Below, one piece after another: positions 51,657-59,797 of a DNA stretch of 64,000 nucleotides; position 1 is the stretch's first letter; each line of letters begins with the position of its first letter. Under the pieces are notes generated by a model, which had not been told where the DNA came from, searched no databases, and was given only the letters and a program-made list of their open reading frames with translations. The stretch comes from JAGQRJ01 sp041402045 (GTDB taxonomy: Bacteria > Planctomycetota > J058), in the NCBI GenBank assembly GCA_041402045.1, contig JAWKSZ010000025.1, positions 1-64,000 of the forward strand. Direction: 5' to 3'. Position numbers and translations under genes: made by a program.

Positions 51657-52765
51657 TGGTCCTCCTCAGCGGTCTCGGCGGTCTGGGGCCCCTCGACGCC
51701 GAGGAGCTCCTCGTCGTCTCCGGACAGGCCCTTGTCGTAGAAGGCCTGGATCGCCTTCTCCATGTCCTGGGCGATGTCGCCGATCGGCGCGCCCTCGAGC
51801 CCGATCGAGTCGATCTTGCGGGTGACGTCCATGAGGATGTCCTGCGACTCGACGAACTTGGTCATGTCGGTGTTGATCCGCTCGTGGACCTTGGTGAAGG
51901 CGTCGACCTTCGTGTAGAGGTCGGCCAGCTTCTCGGCCACGTTGCCGATCGCCCGCTCGCTGCCCAGGATCCCGTCGCGAATGATCTGCTTGATCCGCAG
52001 GGTGTCGGCCTGCAGGCGCAGCGAGTCGCGCAGGTACTGGCGCTCGTTGGTCAGGTTCTGGATCAGCTCGTTGAACTTCTCGTGCAGGTTCACGAACAGC
52101 CCCGCCAGGCCCTGCAGGTTCTTGCCGAGCTGGCGGTAGTTCTGGAAGCGGCGCTGGTAGCCGTTCACGTAGCGCGTCTGCAGGCGGTAGCTGCGGAACT
52201 GCCGGGCGAACTCACGCTTGAGCTGGCGCAGCTCGTCGGGGTCCTCCGGCGGGTTCTCCTTGATCCGCACCGAGAGCTCGACCAGGGTCTTCTCCAGCTC
52301 CTTGGCCTTGGTGGTGTAGCCCCCCAGGCGCATTTCGAAGCTCGACGCCTGGAGCTCGAGGTGGTCGGAGAAGGTGACCAGCTTGCGCTGCAGGTCGCGG
52401 AAGTTCGCGCCGAGCAGGTCCTGGTCCGAAATGATGTCGTCGAAGTCGGCCATCACCTGCTTGGCGTAGAGGGCCATCTTCTTCTCGACGGAGCTCGCGA
52501 GGACCTCGTCGTTGGGGTTCTCCAGGTAGCGCTGGAACTCCTCCCCCAGCTCCTTGCTCGCCTTGGAGAGCGAGTTGGTCAGCGCGTTGTACTCGCGCAT
52601 GGAGGAGTCGAGGTTGTCGACCTCCTTGCGGATCGACCAGTTGGGCAGCGGCGCGACGCGGGCGCCGGCCTCGGGCACGTCCACGGGCTCGGTGCGGGGA
52701 ATGTCGTCCTGGGCGCCGACGGTGCCCAGGGTCGTGAGGGCGAGGGTGAGTGCGAAGCGCTTCAT
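51653..52765 (-). CDS. Secreted alpha-helical coiled-coil protein, hypothetical
   Basis: A 370-residue exported protein from ATG 52765, which overlaps the TPR gene's stop (ATGA). Signal peptide MKRFALTLALTTLGTVGAQ. Residues 40-340 are almost entirely helical with long heptad stretches (SIRKEVDNLDSSMREYNALT, FARQFRSYRLQTRYVNGYQR, AIGNVAEKLADLYTKVDAFT). Acidic C-terminus (LLGVEGPQTAETAEEDQ). I do not recognise the family. It is likely a periplasmic scaffold of the same complex as the next gene's product. Confidence 0.8.
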   Translation of the reverse strand: MKRFALTLALTTLGTVGAQDDIPRTEPVDVPEAGARVAPLPNWSIRKEVDNLDSSMREYNALTNSLSKASKELGEEFQRYLENPNDEVLASSVEKKMALYAKQVMADFDDIISDQDLLGANFRDLQRKLVTFSDHLELQASSFEMRLGGYTTKAKELEKTLVELSVRIKENPPEDPDELRQLKREFARQFRSYRLQTRYVNGYQRRFQNYRQLGKNLQGLAGLFVNLHEKFNELIQNLTNERQYLRDSLRLQADTLRIKQIIRDGILGSERAIGNVAEKLADLYTKVDAFTKVHERINTDMTKFVESQDILMDVTRKIDSIGLEGAPIGDIAQDMEKAIQAFYDKGLSGDDEELLGVEGPQTAETAEEDQ

Positions 52766-53526
52766 TCGTAGCTCCCTTCGCGCGCGCCGGCGCCGAAGTT
52801 GGGGTCGTCGAGGGTCTGGGCGGCCTGGTTCACCAGCGACGGGTCGGCGCGCCGCAGGTGGGCGTCGGAGGCGCTGAAGTCACCGGCGAGGTAGGCCAGG
52901 AGCCCCAGGTGGTAGGAGTCCTCGGGGCTCGGCGGGTTCAGCTCCGCGTAGCTCTCGAGGTGGCTGTAAGCCCGGCCGAAGTCGCCGAGCTGGTAGTAGG
53001 CCATGGAGGCGTTGTAGTGCGCGTCGGCCAGGTGCCGGCGGGTAGCCCCGTCGCGGTAGCTGGCGCCGACCTGGGTCGCGCGCTCGAGGTTCTGCGCCGC
53101 GAGCCGGGAGTTGCCCTGCTCCAGGCGCAGCGTCCCGATCAGGGTCAACTGCAGGAGCTGCTCGCGCTGCCCGAGGGCCATGCCCGCAGCTGGCCCAGGT
53201 CGGCCTCGGCCTGGTCGTAGGCGCCGTTGCGAATGTGCAGGTTGCCAGGTAGAGCAGGCCTCGCGCCTCGCCGCGCTGCGGCCTCGGCGTCGTCATCGCG
53301 CCCGCGTCGTCGCCTGCAGCTCCTGCGAGACCCCCCGCAGCACCTGCGCGCGGTGCTCGTCGCGGCGCAAGAGCTCGTCGTAGTGGGGACCGCCTCGCTG
53401 CAGCGCCGGCGTCGAAGTGCGCGTCACTCTCGCGCCACAGCTCGTGGGTCTCTTTGGCGGAGGCTGCTGCGGCCGGTTCCCAGGACGCCGCAGCGGTGCG
53501 ACCAGTAACACGCGTGGAGTTGCCAA
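52762..53526 (-). CDS. Periplasmic TPR protein, first gene of the operon (frameshifted)
   Basis: The start is inferred as TTG 53526, placed 7 nt after AAAGGAG. This opens a hydrophobic leader (VLLVAPL, then in the next frame AAASWEPAAAASAKETHELW). TPR helices follow in switching frames (YDELLRRDEHRAQVLRGVSQ near 53390-53340; ARGLLYLAT near 53260). The frame is clean from about 53181: LRLEQGNSRLAAQNLERATQ, YNASMAYYQLGDFGRAYSHL, YHLGLLAYLAGDFSASDAHL. At least three indels. The stop overlaps the next gene's ATG. The 197-bp gap upstream should hold the operon promoter, which I could not pinpoint. Confidence 0.65.
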
Positions 53527-53723
53527 GGGAGTTCTCCTTTCGGCCCCTCGGAGCACCTCCCGCGCCAGCCCACAACCGTGTTCGCGTGGGGGCTTGGTCC
53601 AAGTCCACGCACGGGTGACCGTGCCAGATCGGTCGACCCCCTGTCAGAGGCGCACGGTCCGCATGCAGCCTCTGGCGCAGCGCGGCGCAACTCGCCGTGC
53701 CCCAATCGCTTGCGCCCTGGCTG

Positions 53724-54953
53724 CTACGCCCTGGCGGCGACGAGGCGGCGATCCGCTCGCCGGCCTCGAGCACGCGGCCGCAGCGGCGAGGCGAGGAGCG
53801 CGGCGTCGACGCGCGAGGCGTTCCTCGGCCAGGGCCTCGGCGCCGAAGTCGACGTAGGCCAGCCGCAGGCTGGGCTCGGCGGGCCGGCCGAAGGCCAAGC
53901 CCGGGAGGGTGGCCACGCCGTGGTCCCGCAGCAAGGCCTCGCACACCTCGACCGAGCTCGCCCCGCGGAGGGGCAGGCGCGCGAACAGGTAGAACCCGCC
54001 CTCGGGGCGCGACCTCGCAGCCCCCGGCGCGCAGGGTCTCCGCCAGCGCGCCCCCCAGGCCCTGGAGCAGGGCCCGGCTGTGGGCGAGGTAGCGCTCGAG
54101 GTCCGGGTGCGGGGCGAAGGCGCGGACCGCCGCGTGCTGGATCGGCGCCGCGACCGCGGAGAAGCTCTCGCTGGCCACGACCGCCATGGCGTCGAGCAGC
54201 GGGCGCAGCCCGCGGGGGAACACGAACGCCCCCAGCCGCCAGCCGCCCGCCCCGCACCACTTGCTCAGCCCGTTCGACACGACGGTCCCCTCGGGGTAGT
54301 AGCGCGCGAAGGAGACGTGCCCGCCGGTGTGGTGCACCCCCGAGTAGATCTCGTCCGAGAGCACCAGCGCACCGTGGCGCCTCGCGACCGCGGCCAGGGC
54401 CTCCAGCTCGGCGGGGCGATAGGCCGCGCCGGTGGGGTTGTTGGGGCTGTTGAGCACGAGCACTCGCGGCCCTTCCCCGACGGCGAGCGCCGCCTCGAGG
54501 GCCTCGGGCTCGAGCCGCCAGCCGGCCTCGGCGCGGGTCTCGACCCACTGCACCTGACGGCGCAAAGGCTCCGCCTGGGGCGCGTAGGAGACCGCTCGGG
54601 CGTGGGGAGGAGCACGGTGGCGTCAGGGCCAGGGTCATGCCGAACATGAGCTCCTTGGTCCCGGGGCCGATCAACACGTCCTCGGCGGCGCACGCGAGCC
54701 CCTCCAGCCGGCGGTGGTAGTCGGCCACGGCCTCGCGCAGGGCGCCCAGCCCGCGCACCGGGAGGTAGTCCTTCTCGTGGGCGTGCGCGCGCAGGCCCTC
54801 GACCACGTGCTCGGGCACGGGGAAGGGCGACTGCCCGAGCCCCAGGTGCAGCACGTCGCGCCCGCTGCGGCGCAAGTCGGCCACCCGCTCGTTGATCGCC
54901 AGGGTCGGCGAGGGGACGACCCCCGCCACGGCCGGGTCCAACGGGAGCTGCAC
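53724..54953 (-). CDS. PLP-dependent class I/II aminotransferase (frameshifted)
   Basis: Aspartate/aromatic-type aminotransferase. From GTG 54953: SPTLAINERVADLRRSGRDV and LHLGLGQSPFPVPEH (N-terminal family motif), VLIGPGTKELMFGMTLAL, a frame break near 54600-54650, then NSPNNPTG, VLSDEIYSGVHH and the PLP-lysine region SNGLSKWCGAGGWRLG, another break near 53990-54010, then GVATLPGLAFG and SLRLAYVDFG. The C terminus near 53830-53730 also needs frame switches before ending LVAARA. About four or five indels in GC runs; catalytic residues are all present, so it is probably intact in the genome. It is 5 bp downstream of the lipoprotein gene. The substrate amino acid cannot be predicted. Confidence 0.78.
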   Translation of the reverse strand: MQLPLDPAVAGVVPSPTLAINERVADLRRSGRDVLHLGLGQSPFPVPEHVVEGLRAHAHEKDYLPVRGLGALREAVADYHRRLEGLACAAEDVLIGPGTKELMFGMTLALTPPCSSPRPSGLLRAPGGAFAPSGAVGRDPRRGRLAARARGPRGGARRRGRAASARAQQPQQPHRRGLSPRRAGGPGRGREAPRCAGALGRDLLGGAPHRRARLLRALLPRGDRRVERAEQVVRGGRLAAGGVRVPPRAAPAARRHGGRGQRELLRGRGADPARGGPRLRPAPGPRALPRPQPGPAPGPGGRAGGDPARRGLRGRAPRAGSTCSRACPSAGRARSRCARPCCGTTAWPPSRAWPSAGPPSPACGWPTSTSAPRPWPRNASRVDAALLASPLRPRARGRRADRRLVAARA

Positions 54954-54958
54954 GCGCC

Positions 54959-55561
54959 CTACCTCGTCGGCTGCCAGCGGTTGTTGAGCACGTCCTGGAC
55001 CCAGGCCAGGGCGACCTCGTAGCTCACCATGGAGCCCTTCAGGTTGCGGTAGCGCGAGAGGCTGCGCGCCAGGCCCTCGGGCTGGATCTGCAGGTTCCCG
55101 TAACGCAGGTACTTGATCTGCTCGAACCAGCCGCGCTGCTCCTCGTCCCACATGAACGCCGTGTCTTGCAAGTAGCGGTCGACCCAGGGGTCGACGCCGC
55201 CGGGGTAGGCCTCCTGCCGCTGCGCGTGCACCTGCTCGTGGCGGATCACGCTCTCGAACAGCGAGCTCCCGGGCGGGTGCTTCTTGAGCCAGCCGTCGAG
55301 GTCCACCACGAACACCTCGGGGCTGATCGTGGTCGCCGCGGTGTCCGACATGAAGGGCAGGGACGCTCGCTCCACGATCGCCACCAGCGGGCGATAGCGC
55401 GGGTCGAGCTCGAAGCGCGCCGCGCCCTTGGCGGCGGGTTGCGTCGACTGCTGCTGAGTGCCGCCGCGCGAGCCCCCGCCGCCGCTCTCGGAGCGCGGCC
55501 GCGGCGCGAGCAGGCCGCAGCCGGCGCAGAAGAGGAGCAACAGGAGCGCGACTCGGTTCAT
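54959..55561 (-). CDS. Lipoprotein with HExxH motif
   Basis: A 200-residue lipoprotein from ATG 55561 (MNRVALLLLLFCAGCGLLAP, lipobox CAGC). After a Gly/Ser-rich linker, a domain carries SVIRHEQVHAQRQEAYPGG. HEQVH matches the HExxH zinc signature, and WDEEQRGWFEQIKYL could supply a third ligand. It may be a small envelope metallopeptidase, but HExxH alone is weak evidence. It lies between the Sel1 gene and the aminotransferase gene on the same strand. Confidence 0.7.
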   Translation of the reverse strand: MNRVALLLLLFCAGCGLLAPRPRSESGGGGSRGGTQQQSTQPAAKGAARFELDPRYRPLVAIVERASLPFMSDTAATTISPEVFVVDLDGWLKKHPPGSSLFESVIRHEQVHAQRQEAYPGGVDPWVDRYLQDTAFMWDEEQRGWFEQIKYLRYGNLQIQPEGLARSLSRYRNLKGSMVSYEVALAWVQDVLNNRWQPTR

Positions 55562-55603
55562 GCCCAGGACCCTACCCGCCGACCCCAAACGCGGCCAGGG
55601 GGC

Positions 55604-56719
55604 TCAGTCGCCCGCCTCGAGCCCCTCGAGCCGCGCGAGGGCCTCGGCGGCGTGGGCGTGCTCGAGGGTCAGCGCCTGGCGGTAGTGCTCGAGGGCGCGC
55701 GCGCGATCGGCGGGCACGTGCCGCCCCTCTTCGTAGCAGCGCCCGAGGAAGAACGCCGCGGCCCCGTGCTTCTCGGTGTAGCGCGCGAGCCAGGTCACGC
55801 CGCCCGGGACCTCGGGCAGCTCGCGATACAGCTCGAGGGCGGGGAGCAGGTCGTCCTCGCCCACGAGGTAGTCCGCCTTGCCCTCGACCGCGCGCCGGGC
55901 CCAGAGCGCCGCCGCCCGCAGGTCGGCGGGCCCGCCCACACCGCGCTGCAGGTAGCGCGCCAGGGTGGCGAAGGCGCGGCTGGCGTCGAAGCCTTGCTCC
56001 CCCCGGTCGAGGAGCTGCTGGGCCACCTGCTCCACGAACTGCCGCGCGCGCGCGGGGTCCGCCGGCGCGCCGAGCCCGAGCTCGAGGTGCCCGGCGAGGT
56101 CGAGGCGCAGGTCGGCGACCCGCGGGTTCACCGCGACGGAGCGCTCGAGGAGCGCGACCGCGGCCTGGGGGTTGGCCCAGCCCGCCGGCTCGACCTCGGT
56201 CAGGAAGCGCGCGTGAGCGCGCAGGACGCGCCGCGCGCTGGCGTGGGTCGGGTCCGCCGAGCAGCGCCCGCGCGCCAGGCGATACCAGCGGTTGGCCTCC
56301 GCGGCCGAGCCCGGGAGCGTGGTCCCGTCGGCGACCCAGTCCGCGACCCGGAGCATGCTGTCGAGCTCGCCCGCTTCCGCCGCCTGAACCTCCTTGCGCA
56401 CGAACTCTGCCGCGTCCTCGGGGAGCGCGACCCCCAGGGCGTAGGGCGGCGCCTCCTCGAGCGGGGTCGGATCCAGCGGCTCGGGAGCTGCGGCCGGCGC
56501 GACCGGCGGCGGCGTCGGCTGCTCGACCTCCAGCTCCTCCGGCGCCTCCCCGACCTCGGCCGCGAGCGGCTCCTCCGTCGGCGGCTCCGCCGGCGCGACC
56601 TCGGGCGCAGCAGGCAACGGGTCGGCCCCGGGGGCCAGGCGCACCACGGCGCCGCCCACGAGCCCGCCCACGGCCCCCGCGATCAGCGCCGCGACCCACG
56701 GCGTCGCCCCTTGGCTCAT
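55604..56719 (-). CDS. Membrane-anchored Sel1-like repeat protein
   Basis: A 371-residue protein; ATG 56719 with GAGGAGGAGG just upstream. One N-terminal helix with glycine zipper (VAALIAGAVGGLVGGAVV), a proline/glutamate-rich linker (about 35-95), then Sel1/TPR-type helical repeats with the characteristic short loops (DGTTLPGSAAEANRWYRLAR, RGVGGPADLRAAALWARRAV, FFLGRCYEEGRHVPADRARA). Sel1 proteins act as adaptors in envelope complexes. It may belong to the same envelope module as the 41.8-53.5 kb operon, but the aminotransferase lies in between. Confidence 0.82.
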   Translation of the reverse strand: MSQGATPWVAALIAGAVGGLVGGAVVRLAPGADPLPAAPEVAPAEPPTEEPLAAEVGEAPEELEVEQPTPPPVAPAAAPEPLDPTPLEEAPPYALGVALPEDAAEFVRKEVQAAEAGELDSMLRVADWVADGTTLPGSAAEANRWYRLARGRCSADPTHASARRVLRAHARFLTEVEPAGWANPQAAVALLERSVAVNPRVADLRLDLAGHLELGLGAPADPARARQFVEQVAQQLLDRGEQGFDASRAFATLARYLQRGVGGPADLRAAALWARRAVEGKADYLVGEDDLLPALELYRELPEVPGGVTWLARYTEKHGAAAFFLGRCYEEGRHVPADRARALEHYRQALTLEHAHAAEALARLEGLEAGD

Positions 56720-56802
56720 GGTGTCCCCCTCCTCCTCACCTCGGAGTACACGACGACGCGGGCACGTGCTCGTGCCCGCGTCGCTCCAGGGTCGTCCGGC
56801 TG

Positions 56803-57900
56803 CTAGGGGTTCGTGCCGGCGTCGGGGACGGCCATGAGGTCCTGGAGCGCGGTCTCGGAGCGCTTGACCTCGGACATGAACTCGGCGCGGATCCGCTCCA
56901 GGCGCTGCAGGCGCTCCTCGAGCACGGTCTTCTTCTTCTCCAGCGCCTTGGTCTCCTCGTCGCGCTCGCCGACCTTGCCCTCGAGGGTCTCGATCTCGCT
57001 GCGCGACGTGGCCAGCGCCTCGGCCGACGCCTTGACCTGCTCCTCGAGCTCGTCGCGGGAGCTCTCGAGCTTGGCCCGCTCCTGGCGCAGGGTGTTCACC
57101 CGCTCCTCCAGGGCCAGGGTGCGCTCGGTGGCCTCCTTGACCTGCTCCTCGAGCTCCTCCTGCTCCTTGGCCAGGCTGCGGCCCTCGACCACCAGGCGCT
57201 CGGCCTCACGGGCGAGCTCCAGGTTGCGCTCGAGGATCGCGCGGGTGCGCTCGCTCTCCTCCTCCAGGCGGCGGACCGAGTCCTCGATCGCCTGGACCGC
57301 GACGACCTTGAGCTCGACCAGGCGCTGGTTCTGCTCGCCGACCACGGAGTCGAACTGCTGCCGAGCCATGGCGCACGAGCTGGACAACCCCTCGACGTCG
57401 GGCGCCGGCTGACGGGGGGGGATCTTCGGGTCGTACGCCTTCACGGGGGTGTCGGGCTCCTTGGCCGCAGGTTGCTTGGGCGCGGGGGCGCCGCCGCCCG
57501 CCGGCTTGGCGGAAGGAGCGCTCGGGTCCTTGGTGTCCTTGCTGTCCTTGCTGTTCATGGCGTCGGCCTCCTTGGCGGCCGGCTGCTCCTGAGGCTTGGT
57601 CTCGGGCTTGGCGTCGTCCTGCTTGTCCTCGACCTTGCCCGTGTCGCTCGGGCGCCCCATGCCGCTCGGGCGGGGCATGGGCTTGGGGGTCGGGGCCGGG
57701 CCCGAGCCGCTCGGGCGCGGACGCGGCGGGCCGCCGGCGCCAGGCTTGAGCGGCGAAGGCTTGGGCGGACCGCCGGACGGCTTGAGCGGCGTGGGACGCG
57801 GCGCTCCCGTCGGCTTGGGCTTGGGCACGGACCCCAGCGGCTTGGGCGCGGAGCCCGTGGGCTTGGGGACGCGGCTTCCGGGTTTGGGCGTATCGGGCAC
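56803..57900 (-). CDS. Proline-rich coiled-coil protein
   Basis: A 365-residue protein. The GTG at 57900 is preferred because AAGGAG lies 7 nt upstream; in-frame ATGs at 57936 and 57960 lack one. Residues 1-110 are a Lys/Pro/Gly repeat region (VPDTPKPGSRVPKPTGSAPK), followed by a disordered charged linker and a long coiled coil (about 175-355; QNQRLVELKVVAVQAIEDSV, LEERVNTLRQERAKLESSRD). No signal peptide or membrane helix. The family is unrecognised; a cytoskeletal or scaffold role is plausible. It is divergent from the TPR gene at 58009. Confidence 0.75.
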   Translation of the reverse strand: MPDTPKPGSRVPKPTGSAPKPLGSVPKPKPTGAPRPTPLKPSGGPPKPSPLKPGAGGPPRPRPSGSGPAPTPKPMPRPSGMGRPSDTGKVEDKQDDAKPETKPQEQPAAKEADAMNSKDSKDTKDPSAPSAKPAGGGAPAPKQPAAKEPDTPVKAYDPKIPPRQPAPDVEGLSSSCAMARQQFDSVVGEQNQRLVELKVVAVQAIEDSVRRLEEESERTRAILERNLELAREAERLVVEGRSLAKEQEELEEQVKEATERTLALEERVNTLRQERAKLESSRDELEEQVKASAEALATSRSEIETLEGKVGERDEETKALEKKKTVLEERLQRLERIRAEFMSEVKRSETALQDLMAVPDAGTNP

Positions 57901-58008
57901 GGTCTCACTCCTTGGGCCTAAGCCGTCAGGGATCATGCATCCCTCTTCGGTGCCCTGCAACCCACCCCCCGGTCGTCGCGCCCTCGGCGGTGCTACACTT
58001 CGGGTTCC

Positions 58009-59793
58009 ATGGCGTCATCCACCACTCAGGCCCGCGCCCTCCTCGTGCGCCAACTCGCAGCCCAGACGGGCTGCACCCCCGCCGCGACCAAGCGCCTGGT
58101 AGACGAGACCGCCGCCGACGAGGGGCTGTTCGCGCGCCTCGTCGACGCCTGGGTCGAGACCGGCGCCTGCCTCCTGGGCCCCTCGGGCCCCCAGGTGTTC
58201 CTGGCCCAGCTCGAGCGCCTCGACGCGCCCGGCCTCGCGGTGGCCGCCGACCTGCGCCGCGCCCGCGCCCTGACCCCGACCGAGCTGTTCCGCCTGGCGC
58301 AGCTCTACGGGGTCCTCGGCCGCACCGAGCGCGCGGCCACCGCCTTCCGCGAGCTGTGGACCCAGGCCGGGCTGCCCCTCGAGTATTCGGTGCGCCTGGG
58401 GATCGCGAGCGCGACCTCCGCCCCCGAGCTCTCCCTCGCCGCCGCCGATCGCGTGGCCGAGACGATCCTCACCCGCGACCTCGAGGCCGAGGACGACGGC
58501 CCCGACCTCTTGCGCGACGCGCCCCACAAGGCGGCGGTGCTCCTCGGCCTGGCCCGCGACGTGGCCCTCGCCGCCGGGGACCCCGACCGCGCCGCGAGCC
58601 TGGCCCGCGCCGCCAGCGCGCTCTGGGGCCGGCTCGATCACCCGCCCTCGCGCTGGACCGCCATGGCCCAGCAAGCGCGGACCCTGGTCGCCGCCAGCCA
58701 GCAGAGCAAGGCGCGGCAGGTGCTCACCCGCTGGCGCGACGAGGCCCAGGAGCAGGGCGACGCCCAGGCCGAGGCCCAGGCGATCGCCAGCGACGCCGAG
58801 CGCGTCGCCTCCGAGGGCAAGCTCGGCCACGCGGCCTCGCTCCTGGCGGAGGCGGTCGAGCTCCTCGAGTCCATGGGCGACCCTGCCGGGGCCCTCACCT
58901 TCCGCGAGCGCCAGGGACAGCTCCTCGCCCTCGAGGGCTCCTGGGACAGCGCGGCTCGCACCTTCGCCAGCGCCCGGGCCCTGGCCGAGGAGGCCTCGAG
59001 CCCCGACCAGGCCGCGAGCCTGTGGGTCAGCGAGGGCGAGTGCGCCCTGCGCCAGGGCAAGCTCTCCCACGCCCTGCGCTGCGGCGAGAACGGGCGCCAG
59101 GACGCCTCGTCCGAGACCCTCGAGCGCTCGACGCTCCTGGTCGCGGCGGTGCTCGTCGCCGCCGGCGACGGCTCCCGGGCGCTCAAGGCCCTCGTGCGGC
59201 TCACCGACTCCGAGGACCCTCGCACCCTGGCCCGCTCCCTCGAGCTGCGCGCCGAGCTCTGCCTCGGCCGCGGCGACGAGGCGGGGGCGCAGCTCGCCTA
59301 CGCCGACGCCGCGCGGGCCTACGCCGGCGAGCCGCGCCGCGCCGCCGAGTGCGTGGTCGCCCGCGCCGAGCTGGCCCTGCTCCAGGGCGACCGCGAGCGC
59401 TGCCGCGCGCTGTGCGAGCGCGCGGACAAGGTCGACGCCCCGCACCTCGACCTGCGCCACGAGCTGCTGCAAGCGCTCCTCGGCGAGCCCGACGAGGCCG
59501 AGCTCCTGCTCGAGGACGCCGTCGAGCGCACCGCCGAGGAGGGCCACCGCCTCGACCACCTGCGCGCCCTGCACGCGAACCTGGGCTTCGCCCTGACCCA
59601 CGACCGCGACCCCGACGCCCTGCTGGAGCGCCTCGGCGCCTCGCTGGCGCAGCTGCGCGAGACCTTGCCGGAGAAGCTCCGCGCCCGCTTCGGCACCTCG
59701 CCCTGGGTCGGGCGCTTGCGCGCCTTCGCCAGCCACCCGGAGGCCGGCGCCGCGATCAAGGCCCTCGTCGAGCGCCTCGGCCGCAAGGGCTAG
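58009..59793 (+). CDS. Large TPR-repeat protein, cytoplasmic
   Basis: A 594-residue soluble protein from ATG 58009. Helical throughout, with TPR-like units (LFRLAQLYGVLGRTERAATA, ALLLGLARDVALAAGDPDR-type, SLLAEAVELLESMGDPAGAL, LSHALRCGENGRQ). The overall look recalls the TPR parts of signalling ATPases or adenylate-cyclase-associated proteins, but no catalytic domain is present. No signal peptide. Function unknown. It is convergent with the flavoprotein gene, 4 bp apart. Confidence 0.75.
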   Translation: MASSTTQARALLVRQLAAQTGCTPAATKRLVDETAADEGLFARLVDAWVETGACLLGPSGPQVFLAQLERLDAPGLAVAADLRRARALTPTELFRLAQLYGVLGRTERAATAFRELWTQAGLPLEYSVRLGIASATSAPELSLAAADRVAETILTRDLEAEDDGPDLLRDAPHKAAVLLGLARDVALAAGDPDRAASLARAASALWGRLDHPPSRWTAMAQQARTLVAASQQSKARQVLTRWRDEAQEQGDAQAEAQAIASDAERVASEGKLGHAASLLAEAVELLESMGDPAGALTFRERQGQLLALEGSWDSAARTFASARALAEEASSPDQAASLWVSEGECALRQGKLSHALRCGENGRQDASSETLERSTLLVAAVLVAAGDGSRALKALVRLTDSEDPRTLARSLELRAELCLGRGDEAGAQLAYADAARAYAGEPRRAAECVVARAELALLQGDRERCRALCERADKVDAPHLDLRHELLQALLGEPDEAELLLEDAVERTAEEGHRLDHLRALHANLGFALTHDRDPDALLERLGASLAQLRETLPEKLRARFGTSPWVGRLRAFASHPEAGAAIKALVERLGRKG

Positions 59794-59797
59794 CGAC

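Noticed and set aside
41775..57900. Reading the whole minus-strand block to 57900 as one operon.
   Set aside because: A 197-bp gap and the aminotransferase at 53724-54953 interrupt it. The coiled-coil and Sel1 genes further upstream may be functionally related but are not demonstrably co-transcribed.
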